Shown: positions 9,777 through 18,876, numbered from the stretch's first letter. The stretch: DNA of 64,000 bases from Streptomyces dengpaensis (GCF_002946835.1 NZ_CP026652.1:1860001-1924000); one strand, 5' to 3'. The notes: generated from the letters alone by a model not told the origin. A program made the numbers and translations.

Positions 9777-10529
9777 ATGTTTTCCAAGGTGAGCGGTCCC
9801 GTGCGGCTCACGGACCGGGTCGCCGCGATACTCGCGGCGGAGATCGAGTCCGGGCGGCTGGCCGAGGGCGACAAGCTGCCGACCGAGGTGGAGCTGGTCA
9901 AGCAGCTCGGCGTCAGCCGCACGGTCGTCCGCGAGGCCGTCTCGCGGCTCCGTACCGCGGGCCTGGTCGAGCCACGCCAGGGCCTCGGTGTGTTCGTCCT
10001 GCCGCGGCGCACGCGACCGCTCGACCTCGAGGGCGAGTCCGCCGACACCAAGTCCAAGGTGCTGCAGATCGTGGAGGTCCGCTCCGCCATGGAGGGCGAG
10101 GCGGCCTCCCTCGCGGCCATCCGCGCCACGCCGGCCGCCCTCTCGCGTATGCATCAGGCCCTGGACGCGATCGACGCGGCGGTCGCGTCCGGCGGCGACG
10201 GCGTGGACGAGGATCTCGCCTTCCACCGGTCGATCGCCGAGTCGACGGGCAACGCCGTGCTGGTCTCGACGGTGCGGTACCTCGGCGAGGTGGCGCGCAG
10301 CGGGATCCGCGTCACCCGTGCGAACGAGGCGCGCCGCTGCGACTTCATCGAAGCGGTCCGGCTGGAGCACCACGCCATCCTGGCCGCCATCGAGTCCGGC
10401 GACCCCGAGGCGGCCCGCGCCGCGGCGCGCAGTCACATGAAGCACGCCGCCTCCCGGCTCCAGGACGCGGACGACAGCTTCTGGACCGAGACCGAGGACC
10501 TCGACGTGGATCTCGACACCACGCCCTGA
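9777..10529 (+). CDS. GntR-family regulator, FadR subfamily
   Basis: DNA-binding regulator of 250 residues, probable repressor of the tetronate operon. N-terminal winged helix LPTEVELVKQLGVSRTVVREAVSRLRTAGLVE is followed by an all-helical FCD ligand domain with DLAFHRSIAESTGN, whose Asp/His residues bind a metal and acid ligand in this family. ATG 9777 is 11 bases after the denD stop, so it is cotranscribed. The inverted repeats at 3483-3541 are the obvious candidate sites; the ligand may be a pathway acid (inference). Confidence 0.87.
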   Translation: MFSKVSGPVRLTDRVAAILAAEIESGRLAEGDKLPTEVELVKQLGVSRTVVREAVSRLRTAGLVEPRQGLGVFVLPRRTRPLDLEGESADTKSKVLQIVEVRSAMEGEAASLAAIRATPAALSRMHQALDAIDAAVASGGDGVDEDLAFHRSIAESTGNAVLVSTVRYLGEVARSGIRVTRANEARRCDFIEAVRLEHHAILAAIESGDPEAARAAARSHMKHAASRLQDADDSFWTETEDLDVDLDTTP

Positions 10530-10739
10530 CCCCGCAGTCGGCGATCGCCACAGACGACTCAGGCCCCTGGCTCCGCGAGAGGCCTGTGCGCTGCTCTGGG
10601 CTGTCTCGTTAGTCCCGTCCGCCATACGGATGTTGAGCGAGTGGCGCTTCTGATCCATGCGGTGGGCGGAAGCGTAATCTCACGCTCCGGGTGGCGATCT
10701 TCGCCAGCCGGTCCGAGACGATCCGACAGGAAGTGACGC

Positions 10740-11210
10740 ATGGCCGAGACGTCCGGCATTCCAGGAGATGTGAACCGCCGTACCGTCGTGGCGGGGGTGG
10801 GGACCGCGGGACTCGCGGCCGCGCTCACCGCGTGCGGCACCAACGACAAGGAACAGGCACCCTCTCAGAACACCGCGACCCCCACGCAGAGTGGCGCTCC
10901 GTCAAAGGCCGCCGGCACGGGCGGCACGGTGCTGGGCAAGACGTCCGACATCCCCGTCGGCGGCGGCATGGTCTACGCGAAGGCGAAGGTGGTGGTCACC
11001 CAGCCGACGTCGGGCGACTTCAAGGGCTTCTCCGCGATCTGCACCCATCAGGGCTGCACGGTGAACAAGGTGCAGGACGGCGAGATCCTGTGCCCCTGCC
11101 ACAAGAGCAAGTTCAAGATCACGGACGGCGGCGTGGCGGAGGGCCCGGCGACCAAGCCGCTGCCGGCGGCCGAGGTGACCGTGGCCGACGGCACCATCCG
11201 GCTGGCCTGA
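10740..11210 (+). CDS. Rieske [2Fe-2S] domain lipoprotein with Tat signal
   Basis: Small exported electron-transfer protein of 156 residues. The N-terminus has NRRTVVAGVGTAGLAAAL followed by LTAC, i.e. a twin-arginine signal with a lipobox-like cysteine. After a Ser/Thr/Pro linker comes a Rieske domain with the two cluster motifs CTHQGC and CPCHKS. ATG 10740 has AGGA eight bases upstream. It stands alone, with no oxygenase partner next to it, so the redox partner is unknown. The 210 bases before it hold no gene I can support. Confidence 0.87.
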   Translation: MAETSGIPGDVNRRTVVAGVGTAGLAAALTACGTNDKEQAPSQNTATPTQSGAPSKAAGTGGTVLGKTSDIPVGGGMVYAKAKVVVTQPTSGDFKGFSAICTHQGCTVNKVQDGEILCPCHKSKFKITDGGVAEGPATKPLPAAEVTVADGTIRLA

Positions 11211-11278
11211 CGATCGAGGCGGCGGCCTGGGGAGGGCTACAGCCTTCCCTCGTACGGCGTACCGACCCCGAAGTGGCG

Positions 11279-11943
11279 TCATTTCAGCCGTACGGGCAGC
11301 GTCCGGAAGCCGTGGCCGATGAACGACTCGGCAACGGGCGCGGGCCCCTCCGACTCGTCGAGGCTCAGCCCGGGGAAGCGCTCGAAGAGCACCGGGAGTG
11401 CGACGGAGGCCTCCAGGCGGGCCAGTGGGGCGCCGACGCAGTAGTGGACGCCGTGGTCGAAGGCGAGGTGCTCCTTGTCGGTGCGGGTGATGTCGAAGCG
11501 GCCCGCGGTCTCGCCGTGCCGCACGGGGTCGGGTCCGACCGCCGCGTACGTCGCCAGGATCGCGTCGCCGCGCGGGATCAGCGTGCCGTCGGCGAGCTTG
11601 ATGTCCTCGACGGCGTACCGCAGCGGGAGGCCGGCGATCTAGGGGGGCCCAGCGCAGGGTCTCCTCGATGACGTCGCTCCAGGGGATCTCGCCGCCGAGG
11701 ACACGGGCGAGCTGGTCGGGGTGGCTGAGCAGGGCGTGGACCGCGTTGCCGATCAGATTGACGGTCGTCTCGTGGCCCGCGCCGATGACGAGGAGGAGCG
11801 TGTCGATCAGCTCGGTCTCGCTGAGCCGCGAGCCCTCCTCGTCGCGGGCCGCGATCAGGGCGGTCGTCATGTCGTCGCCGGGCTGCTCGCGCTTCGCCGG
11901 GACCAGTCCGGCGAGCAGTTCAAGGGTCTCCTGCAACGACCGC
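11279..11943 (-). pseudogene. Cytochrome P450 remnant (5' truncated and frameshifted)
   Basis: The C-terminal half of a P450 reads on the minus strand in two frames. The upstream part holds the I-helix (LVIGAGHETTVNLIGNAV) and K-helix ExxR-type EETLRW. At about 11640, in a run of C residues followed by a TAG, the frame shifts; the downstream part continues with FDITRTDKEHLAFDHGVHYCVGAPLARLEA, including the heme cysteine, to a TGA at 11279. The first roughly 230 residues of a normal P450 are absent. The remnant begins just beyond the terminator of the xanthine dehydrogenase operon. A sequencing error could explain the shift but not the missing N-terminus. Confidence 0.82.
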
Positions 11944-11964
11944 GAGCGGTGCGGTGCTGGAGTA

Positions 11965-12009
11965 CTCCGGGCGGCGCGGAGTGTGTGACGTTCCGTGCGC
12001 CGCCCGGAG
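11965..12009 (-). terminator. Stem-loop terminator of the xanthine dehydrogenase operon
   Basis: Perfect 13-base arms CTCCGGGCGGCGC (11965-11977) and GCGCCGCCCGGAG (11997-12009) with a 19-base loop, five bases past the stop of the molybdenum subunit. No T-run, as usual in Streptomyces. Confidence 0.7.
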
Positions 12010-12013
12010 GGTC

Positions 12014-14425
12014 TTACGCGGACTCGATTCCCGTCAGGTGCTCGGGGCGTACCGGCGTCCGGTTGAGCTCCAGACCCGTCGCGTTCCGGATCGCCGCGAG
12101 GACGGCCGGGGTGGACGACAGGGTCGGGGCCTCGCCGACGCCGCGCAGCCCGTACGGCGCGTGGTCGTCGGCGAGTTCGAGCACGTCGACCGGGATGGTC
12201 GGCGTGTCGAGGATGGTGGGGATCAGGTAGTCCGTGAAGGAGGGGTTCCTGACCTTGGCCGTCGTGGGGTCGACGATGATCTCCTCCATGACCGCCACGC
12301 CCAGGCCCTGGGTGGTACCGCCCTGGATCTGGCCGACGACGGACAGCGGGTTGAGCGCCTTGCCGACGTCCTGGGCGCAGGCCAGCTCGATGACCTTGAC
12401 CAGCCCGAGCTCGGTGTCCACCTCGACGACCGCGCGGTGCGCGGCGAAGGAGTACTGGACGTGGCCGTTGCCCTGGCCGGTGCACAGGTCGAAGGCCTCC
12501 GTCGGACGGTGCCGCCACTCGGCCTCGACCTCGACGGAGCCGTCCTCCAGGACGTCCACCAGGTCCGCGAGGACCTCGCCGCCGTCGGTGACGACCTTGC
12601 CGCCCTCCAGCAGGAGTTCGGCGGTGGCCCAAGCCGGGTGGTACGAACCGAACTTGCGGCGGCCGATCTCCAGGACCTTCTCGCGCACCAGCTCGCAGGA
12701 GTTCCTGATTGCGCCTCCGGTGACGTACGTCTGACGCGACGCGGACGTCGAACCGGCGCTGCCCACCTGCGTGTCGGCCGGCTGGATGGTCACCTGGGTG
12801 ACGCCCAGCTCGGTGCGGGCGATCTGCGCGTGGACGGTGACGCCGCCCTGGCCGACCTCCGCCATCGCGGTGTGCACGGTGGCCACCGGCTCGCCGCCGA
12901 CGACCTCCATACGGACCTTGGCCGTCGAGTAGTCGTCGAATCCCTCGGAGAAGCCGACGTTCTTGATGCCGACCGCGTAGCCGACACCGCGTACGACGCC
13001 TTCACCGTGGGTGGTGTTGGAGAGGCCGCCCGGCAGCTGCCGTACGTCGGCCTCCTCGCCGGCCGCTAGCCACTGCTGCTCGGGCGGCATCGGCATCGCC
13101 TTGACGCGGCGCAGGAGTTCGGCCACCGGGGCCGGCGAGTCGACGACCTGCCCGGTCGGCAGGAGCGAGCCCTGCGACATGGCGTTGAGCCGGCGGAACT
13201 CGACCCGGTCCATGCCCACCGCGTCGGCGAGCTTGTCCATCTGCGCCTCGTACGCGAAGCACGCCTGGACGGCGCCGAAGCCGCGCATGGCGCCGCAGGG
13301 CGGGTTGTTGGTGTAGAGGGCGATGGCCTCGATGTCGACGTTGTCGATGACGTACGGGCCCGCGCCGAGGGAGGCCGCGTTGCCGACGACCGCCGGGGAG
13401 GCCGACGCGTAGGCGCCGCCGTCCAGGACGATCCGGGCCTTCATGTGGGTGAGCTTGCCGTCCTTGGTCGCCCCGTGCTCGTAGGAGAGCCTCGCGGGGT
13501 GGCGGTGGACGTGTCCGAAGAAGGACTCGAAGCGGTTGTAGACGATCTTGACCGGCTTGCCGGTGCGCAGCGCCAGCAGGCAGGCGTGGATCTGCATCGA
13601 CAGGTCCTCGCGTCCGCCGAACGCCCCGCCGACACCGGAGAGCGTCATCCGCACCTTGTCCTCGGGCAGGCCGAGGACCGGGGCGATCTGGCGCAGGTCG
13701 GAGTGCAGCCACTGGGTGGCGATGTAGAGGTCGACGCCGCCGTCCTCGGCGGGCACGGCGAGGCCGGACTCCGGGCCGAGGAAGGCCTGGTCCTGCATGC
13801 CGAAGGTGTACTCGCCCCTGACGATGAAGTCGGCCTTCTGGGCGGCCTCTTCGACGTCGCCGCGGACGATCGGCTGGCGGTGCACGATGTTCGGGTGCGG
13901 GACGTGGCCGATGTGGTGGTCGGTGCGGCCCTCGTGGACGAGGACCGCGTCGGGCGCGGTCGCGGACGCCTCGTCCGTGATGACCGGCAGTTCGCGGTAC
14001 TCCACCTTGATCTTGGCGGCCGCGCGGCGCGCGGTCTCCGGGTGGTCGGCGGCGACGATCGCGACCGGCTCGCCGTGGTGGCGGACCTTGCCGTGGGCGA
14101 GGACCGGGGTGTCCTGGATCTCCAGGCCGTAGTTCTTCACGTCGGTCGGCAAGTCGTCGTACGTCATGACGGCGTAGACGCCGGGCTGCGCGAGAGCCTC
14201 GGAGGTGTCGATCGACACGATCTCGGCGTGGGCCACCGTGGAGCGCAGGATCTGGCCCCAAAGCATGTCCTCGTGCCACATGTCGGATGAGTACGCGAAC
14301 TCGCCGGTGACCTTGAGGATGCCGTCCGGGCGGAGCGTGGACTCGCCGATGCCGCCGGTGGTCCTGGAGCCCTGCGTGATGCTGGTGGGCGTACCGGTCG
14401 TACCCGTCGTACCCGTGGTACCCAT
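12014..14425 (-). CDS. Xanthine dehydrogenase, molybdopterin-binding subunit
   Basis: Large catalytic subunit (803 residues) that hydroxylates hypoxanthine/xanthine at the molybdenum cofactor. Seen: the N-terminal Ald_Xan_dh_C a/b hammerhead (RPDGILKVTGEFAYSSDM), the cofactor-domain motifs GGAFGGRED and MRGFGAVQACFAYE, and the C-terminal GVGEAPTLSSTPAVLAAI with the catalytic Glu region. The N-terminus is a low-complexity MGTTGTTGTTGTPTS encoded by a 9-base tandem repeat. It is the last gene of a three-gene operon with the Fe-S and FAD subunits; the gap to the Fe-S gene is only 2 bases. Subunit letters differ between species, so no symbol is given. Confidence 0.9.
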   Translation of the reverse strand: MGTTGTTGTTGTPTSITQGSRTTGGIGESTLRPDGILKVTGEFAYSSDMWHEDMLWGQILRSTVAHAEIVSIDTSEALAQPGVYAVMTYDDLPTDVKNYGLEIQDTPVLAHGKVRHHGEPVAIVAADHPETARRAAAKIKVEYRELPVITDEASATAPDAVLVHEGRTDHHIGHVPHPNIVHRQPIVRGDVEEAAQKADFIVRGEYTFGMQDQAFLGPESGLAVPAEDGGVDLYIATQWLHSDLRQIAPVLGLPEDKVRMTLSGVGGAFGGREDLSMQIHACLLALRTGKPVKIVYNRFESFFGHVHRHPARLSYEHGATKDGKLTHMKARIVLDGGAYASASPAVVGNAASLGAGPYVIDNVDIEAIALYTNNPPCGAMRGFGAVQACFAYEAQMDKLADAVGMDRVEFRRLNAMSQGSLLPTGQVVDSPAPVAELLRRVKAMPMPPEQQWLAAGEEADVRQLPGGLSNTTHGEGVVRGVGYAVGIKNVGFSEGFDDYSTAKVRMEVVGGEPVATVHTAMAEVGQGGVTVHAQIARTELGVTQVTIQPADTQVGSAGSTSASRQTYVTGGAIRNSCELVREKVLEIGRRKFGSYHPAWATAELLLEGGKVVTDGGEVLADLVDVLEDGSVEVEAEWRHRPTEAFDLCTGQGNGHVQYSFAAHRAVVEVDTELGLVKVIELACAQDVGKALNPLSVVGQIQGGTTQGLGVAVMEEIIVDPTTAKVRNPSFTDYLIPTILDTPTIPVDVLELADDHAPYGLRGVGEAPTLSSTPAVLAAIRNATGLELNRTPVRPEHLTGIESA

Positions 14426-14427
14426 CG

Positions 14428-15048
14428 TCAGACCGCCTCAGACTGCCGGGCGGCCGCCAGGCGGACCGCGTCCATGATCTTCTCGTAGCCGGTGCAGCGG
14501 CACAGGTTGCCCGAGAGCGCCTCGCGGATGTCCGCGTCGGTCGGGTTCGGGGTGCGCTCCAGCATCTCGTCCGCCGCGACCAGCAGACCCGGGGTGCAGA
14601 AGCCGCACTGCACGGCGCCCGCGTCGATGAACGCCTGCTGGATCGGGGAGAGTTGAGCCCCCTCACCGGCCTGCGAGTCGTGGCCCTGGGCGACCCAGCC
14701 CCTGGCCTCGTCGAGCGACGTCCCGGAGGTGCCCGACGCGCCCGCCGAACCGCCCGCCGAACCGCACGCACCCGACGCGCAGCCGCCCTCGGACCGCTGC
14801 CTGGCGTAGTCCGCGAGCCCCTCGACCGTGACGACCTCGCGGCCGTCGACCTGTCCGGCCGCGACCAGACACGCACACACCGGCACGCCGTCGAGGCGGA
14901 CCGTGCAGGAACCGCACTCGCCCTGCTCGCAGGCGTTCTTGGAGCCGGGCAGGCCCAGGCGCTCCCTCAGCACATACAGAAGGGATTCGCCCTCCCAGAC
15001 GTCGTCGGCTTCCTGCGGACGGCCGTTGACCGTGAAATGGACGCGCAT
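14428..15048 (-). CDS. Xanthine dehydrogenase, [2Fe-2S] subunit
   Basis: Electron-transfer subunit, 206 residues, carrying two 2Fe-2S clusters. Ferredoxin-type motif CEQGECGSC (with a further Cys downstream) lies in the first third, and the all-helical second cluster is marked by CGFCTPG and CRC in NLCRCTGYEKI. Between them is an unusual Gly/Ser/Ala/Cys-rich insert (GGCASGACGSAGGSAG) about 40 residues long, extending the inter-domain linker. ATG 15048 overlaps the FAD-subunit stop by one base (TGATG), indicating coupled translation. Confidence 0.9.
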   Translation of the reverse strand: MRVHFTVNGRPQEADDVWEGESLLYVLRERLGLPGSKNACEQGECGSCTVRLDGVPVCACLVAAGQVDGREVVTVEGLADYARQRSEGGCASGACGSAGGSAGASGTSGTSLDEARGWVAQGHDSQAGEGAQLSPIQQAFIDAGAVQCGFCTPGLLVAADEMLERTPNPTDADIREALSGNLCRCTGYEKIMDAVRLAAARQSEAV

Positions 15049-15938
15049 CACGCGACTCCCTCCGTGCGGGCGGCGGTGCCGCGGTACGTCTCCCAGGTCC
15101 AGGTCAGCGTGCGGCGGGCCATGATGCCGACCGCGTGGCGGCGGTAGCTCGCCGTGCCCCGGACGTCGTCGATCGGGTTGCAGGCGGCGGAGCACAGGTC
15201 CGCGAACTGCTTGGCGACCGAGGGCGTGATGATCCTTCCGTTGTCCCAGAAGCCGCCCTCTTCGAGCGCCGCGTTCAGGAACTCCTCGGCGGCCTTGGCG
15301 CGGACCGGGGTCGGCGCGGCCGAGCCGATGCCGGTGCGGACCGTGCGGGTCTCGGGGTGCAGGGCCAGCCCGAAGGCGCACACCGCGATCACCATCGCGT
15401 TGCGGGTGCCGACCTTCGAGAACTGCTGCGGGCCGTCCGCCTTCCTGATGTGTACGGCCCTGATCAGCTCGTCGGCGGCGAGCGCGTTGCGCTTGACGCC
15501 GGTGTAGAAGTCGTCGATCGGGATCAGCCGGGATCCGCGTACGGACGCGACCTCGACCTCGGCGCCCGCGGCGAGGAGGGCCGGGTGGGCGTCACCGGCC
15601 GGGGAGGCGGTGCCGAGGTTGCCGCCGACGCCCCCGCGGTTGCGGATCTGCGGGGAGGCCACGGTGTGGGAGGCCAGGGCCAGGCCGGGGAGCTCGCCGC
15701 GCAGGTTCTCCATGATCTTGGTGTAGGGGACGGAGGCGCCCAGGCGCACGCTCTCCTCGCCCACCTCCCACTCGCTCAGCTCACCGATGCGGTTCAGGTC
15801 CAGGAGGTACTCGGGCCGGCGGTGGTCGAAGTTGATCTCGACCATCACATCGGTGCCACCCGCAATCGGCACGGCGGTGGGGTGCTCGGCCTTGGCGGCG
15901 AGCGCCTCCTCCCAGCTGGCGGGGCGAAGGAAGTCCAT
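15048..15938 (-). CDS. Xanthine dehydrogenase, FAD-binding subunit
   Basis: Carries FAD and passes electrons to NAD; 296 residues, first gene of the operon. FAD motifs seen are PIAGGTDVMVEIN (residues about 24-36) and the diphosphate-binding IRNRGGVGGNLGTASPAGDAHPALLA segment. Family start MDFLRPASWEEALA is clear, at ATG 15938. Divergently transcribed from the PucR regulator, the usual layout for purine-catabolism control. Confidence 0.9.
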   Translation of the reverse strand: MDFLRPASWEEALAAKAEHPTAVPIAGGTDVMVEINFDHRRPEYLLDLNRIGELSEWEVGEESVRLGASVPYTKIMENLRGELPGLALASHTVASPQIRNRGGVGGNLGTASPAGDAHPALLAAGAEVEVASVRGSRLIPIDDFYTGVKRNALAADELIRAVHIRKADGPQQFSKVGTRNAMVIAVCAFGLALHPETRTVRTGIGSAAPTPVRAKAAEEFLNAALEEGGFWDNGRIITPSVAKQFADLCSAACNPIDDVRGTASYRRHAVGIMARRTLTWTWETYRGTAARTEGVA

Positions 15939-16279
15939 GAGTGGCTCTCTTCTTCGTATCGTGGCTGGTCCGCTCGAGCCAGTTCGTGTGCGGCGGGCCC
16001 GGCTCGTTCATGAGGCGTTAACGCGGATTGGGCTCAGTACACAGCGCTGTCCAGCGCCGGGGTCAGTCACCGAAACCATGAAGGAGTTGGCTGACCAGGA
16101 CGCCCATCTTGTAGATTCATATGAACGGAGGTCATCAGAAATCTCTCTGTTTTGCCCTGGAAACAGTGAGCACGCTCTTCACGTCCAGGGCACGGACCCA
16201 TGCGGTCGGAGAAGCCCCTCGCGGCGTCCTCACCACCAGATCCATCGTAGATTTCGAGACAAAGAACGGCGGCGACGAA
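15939..16279. promoter_or_regulatory. Divergent promoter region between xanthine dehydrogenase operon and pucR-type gene
   Basis: 341 bases without a supported gene. It must hold both promoters. GTAGATT occurs twice (16111-16117 and about 16250), each followed by TCATATG or TCGAGAC, a possible binding half-site. An in-frame ATG at 16121 would extend the PucR protein by 53 residues that do not resemble the family, so the region is treated as noncoding. Confidence 0.45.
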
Positions 16280-17953
16280 ATGCGGCTGCGCGCACTGCTG
16301 GACACCGATGCGCTGGGGCTGCGGCTGCTCGGCGGCGAGGACGAGCTCGACCGCACCGTACGCGGTGTGATGACCACGGACCTCAAGGACCCCAGCCGCT
16401 ATCTCGCGGGCGACGAGCTGGTCCTCACCGGCCTCGCCTGGCGGCACGACGCCGCCGACTCCGAGCCCTTCGTGCGCATCCTCACGGCCGCCGGGGTCGC
16501 GGCCCTCGCCGCCGGTGAGGCGGAGCTCGGGGACATCCCGGACGACCTGGTCCTGGCCTGCGCCCGGCACCGGCTGCCGCTGTTCGCCGTGCACGAGTCG
16601 GTGGCGTTCGCGACGATCACCGAACACGTCGTACGGAAGGTCTCGGGCGAGCGCGCCGGGGACCTGGCCGCCGTGGTGGAGCGGCACCGCCGGATGATGA
16701 CCTCGGGCCCGGCGGGCGGCGGGCCCGACGTGGTCCTGGACCTGCTCGGCAGCGATCTCGACCTGCGCGCCTGGGTCCTGTCCCCGACGGGACGGCCCAT
16801 CGCGGGCCCGAAGGCCGCGGGGGCCGCACTGCCCGCGGACGCGTGCGCCAAGCTGGCCGCCGAGCATCTTGCGGCTGCGCGCACCGGGCGCCGGGGGCCG
16901 CACCGGGCGACGGTCGGCACGACGACGTACTCGCTCTTCCCGATCCGCTCGTCCGGGCGCTCCACGGGCGCCTCGCGGGACGTGCGCGAGACGGTGCTCT
17001 CCGACTGGCTGCTCGCCGTCGAGGCCGACGCCGCGGACTGGCCGGAGGAGCGGCTCGATCTGCTCCAGGGCGTCACGCAGTTGGTCGCGGTGGAGCGGGA
17101 CCGGCGCGACGCGGCGCGCACGGTGCGGCGGCGGCTCGCTCAGGAGGTCCTGGAGCTGGTGCAGACGGGCGCCGCGCCCGCCGAGATCGCGGCCCGGCTG
17201 CGGGTCGCCGCACCGGTGCTGCTGCCGGGCCTCGGCGCCGCGCCGCACTGGCAGGTGGTCGTGGCACGCGTCGAGTGGGACGGCGGGGAGATCGAGGGCG
17301 GTCCGGTCGCCCAGTCGCTCCTTGAGGAGATCCTCGTCGACCCGTTGGCGACAGGTCCCGAGCACTCCGACCGCATCGCCGTCGCCCACACGGGCGACGA
17401 GGCGATCGCGCTCGTCCCCCTTCCCGCGATGGCGTCCGAGCACGACGGCTCCGATTCCGGTCTCGTCGCCGACACGCTCCTGGAGGCCGTACGGGACCCG
17501 CTGTCGGCCGGCCTGAACGACGACGGGCGGGTCACGATCGGCGTCAGCGCCGCCGTGCACTCGGCGGAGGGGCTGCGCGGTGCGCTGGAGGAGGCACGGC
17601 ACGCACGGCGGGTGGCGGCCGCCCGGCCCGGCCGGGTGTGCGCGGCCGGGCACCAGGAACTGGCCTCGCACGTGCTCCTGCTGCCCTTCGTACCGGACGA
17701 CGTACGCCGCGCCTTCACCGCCCGGCTGCTGGACCCGCTGCGCGACTACGACCGCCGCCACCGCGCCGAGCTGATCCCCACCCTTGAGGCGTTCCTGGAC
17801 TGCGACGGCTCGTGGACGCGCTGCGCGACGCGGCTGCACCTGCACGTCAACACACTGCGCTACCGGGTGGGCCGAATCGAGCAGTTGACGAGTCGGGACC
17901 TGTCACGCCTGGAGGACAAGCTCGATTTCTTCCTGGCCTTGCGCATGAGCTGA
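16280..17953 (+). CDS. PucR-family transcriptional regulator
   Basis: 557-residue regulator of the PucR/CdaR class, likely controlling the divergent xanthine dehydrogenase operon. An N-terminal PucR sensor region (MRLRALLDTDALGLRLLGG...VLTGLAW), a central GGDEF-like/CdaR region, and a C-terminal helix-turn-helix reading FLDCDGSWTRCATRLHLHVNTLRYRVGRIEQL, the hallmark of this family, are all visible. ATG 16280 is chosen because homologues typically begin with MRLRALL. Purine-derived ligands are known for some family members; here that is inference from the neighbour. Confidence 0.87.
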   Translation: MRLRALLDTDALGLRLLGGEDELDRTVRGVMTTDLKDPSRYLAGDELVLTGLAWRHDAADSEPFVRILTAAGVAALAAGEAELGDIPDDLVLACARHRLPLFAVHESVAFATITEHVVRKVSGERAGDLAAVVERHRRMMTSGPAGGGPDVVLDLLGSDLDLRAWVLSPTGRPIAGPKAAGAALPADACAKLAAEHLAAARTGRRGPHRATVGTTTYSLFPIRSSGRSTGASRDVRETVLSDWLLAVEADAADWPEERLDLLQGVTQLVAVERDRRDAARTVRRRLAQEVLELVQTGAAPAEIAARLRVAAPVLLPGLGAAPHWQVVVARVEWDGGEIEGGPVAQSLLEEILVDPLATGPEHSDRIAVAHTGDEAIALVPLPAMASEHDGSDSGLVADTLLEAVRDPLSAGLNDDGRVTIGVSAAVHSAEGLRGALEEARHARRVAAARPGRVCAAGHQELASHVLLLPFVPDDVRRAFTARLLDPLRDYDRRHRAELIPTLEAFLDCDGSWTRCATRLHLHVNTLRYRVGRIEQLTSRDLSRLEDKLDFFLALRMS

Positions 17954-17979
17954 GGTCGCGGGCCCGGCGGCCGCGACCT
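17953..17979 (+). terminator. Stem-loop after the PucR-type gene
   Basis: Nine-base arms AGGTCGCGG (17953-17961) and CCGCGACCT (17971-17979) around a 9-base loop, starting at the last base of the stop codon. Confidence 0.6.
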
Positions 17980-18102
17980 CCCCAAGTGCCGCCGATGCCC
18001 GAGACTTTGTGAAATCCTTCACCCAGCCCCTTGGCCGGGCCCCGTGATCCGTGCTGAGATGCCACCACTCAACAGCTCAATGGTGTGCTCGGGGAGGGCA
18101 AC

Positions 18103-18876
18103 GTGGCGCAAACCGCCATGTCTGGTTCCGGAACGACTGCAGGGGACGATCCACTCCAGACCGCGGTATGGCGGCTGCGCTCGCGTGCCTGCTGGGCAGA
18201 CGCCGCCGCGCTGCTCCAGCCGCATACGGCGGAGGCGGCGCTGCAAAGGGCCTCGCTGCTCGTCGAGCGATGTCTGTACACCGAGCAGGGCTGGGCCGAC
18301 GCGGAGGACGCGCTGCGCACGGCCGAGGCGGTGGCGCGGAGCGACGACGAGCGGGGCGCGGCGGCCTGCGAGCGCGGGCAACTCGCGTACGCGGCCACGC
18401 TGCTGGGCGTACGCGACCGGGCGGACGAGGCGCGGGCCGCGCTCGGCCGGGCCGCCGCGCTGATCACTCCCGGGGCGCCCGGGCGGGCCCTCCTCGACTA
18501 CCGGCGGGGGCTGCTCGCCGAGAACGTGGCGCGGTCGCCGCAGGCCGCGCGGGCCGCGTACCGGCGGGCGCACGCGGGGGCTGTCGCCCACGACGACCCG
18601 TTGCTGCTGTCCTTCACCTGGCGGCACCTTGCCGGACTCGCCCTGCGGGACGGGGAGGTGGCGGAGGCTCGGCACGGGTTCGCCGAATCTCTGCGGATTC
18701 GGGAGGAGTTGGGGTTCCTGGTGGGGACGGCCCCGGCGTTGGCGTCGCTGGCCGACGCGGAGGCCGAGCCCGAGGCGTCGCGGCTGCGCGCCGAGGCGGG
18801 GCGGCTGTTCCGGTTGCTCGGGGGCGTGCCCACGTGGCTGGAACGCCAACTGACACCGCCTGCGGCCACTGCCTGA
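18103..18876 (+). CDS. Hypothetical TPR-like helical protein
   Basis: 257 residues, almost entirely alpha-helical and alanine/arginine-rich, with repeating helix pairs such as ADAEDALRTAEAVARSDDERGAAACERGQLAYAA and LLSFTWRHLAGLALRDGEVAEARHGFAESLRIREEL that look like tetratricopeptide repeats. No signal peptide or catalytic motif. GTG 18103 follows a strong ribosome site GGGGAGG at 18091-18097; the GTG at 18085 lies upstream of that site. It precedes the secretion-linked cassette by 220 bases of apparently noncoding DNA, and whether they are functionally related is unknown. A scaffold role is possible but unproven. Confidence 0.75.
   Translation: MAQTAMSGSGTTAGDDPLQTAVWRLRSRACWADAAALLQPHTAEAALQRASLLVERCLYTEQGWADAEDALRTAEAVARSDDERGAAACERGQLAYAATLLGVRDRADEARAALGRAAALITPGAPGRALLDYRRGLLAENVARSPQAARAAYRRAHAGAVAHDDPLLLSFTWRHLAGLALRDGEVAEARHGFAESLRIREELGFLVGTAPALASLADAEAEPEASRLRAEAGRLFRLLGGVPTWLERQLTPPAATA

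Noticed and set aside
10530..10739. A minus-strand start reading MDQKRHSLNIRMADGTNETAQ that could be a transposase beginning
   Set aside because: The frame runs on antisense through the GntR and denD genes and has no further transposase motifs; too short to call.
12014..14876. Long open frames overlapping the xanthine dehydrogenase subunits in other frames
   Set aside because: Arginine/proline-rich translations typical of shadow frames in high-GC DNA; the true genes have full family motifs.
16121..16279. 53-residue N-terminal extension of the PucR-type protein from ATG 16121
   Set aside because: The extension resembles no part of the family, and homologues begin at MRLRALL; kept as promoter region.
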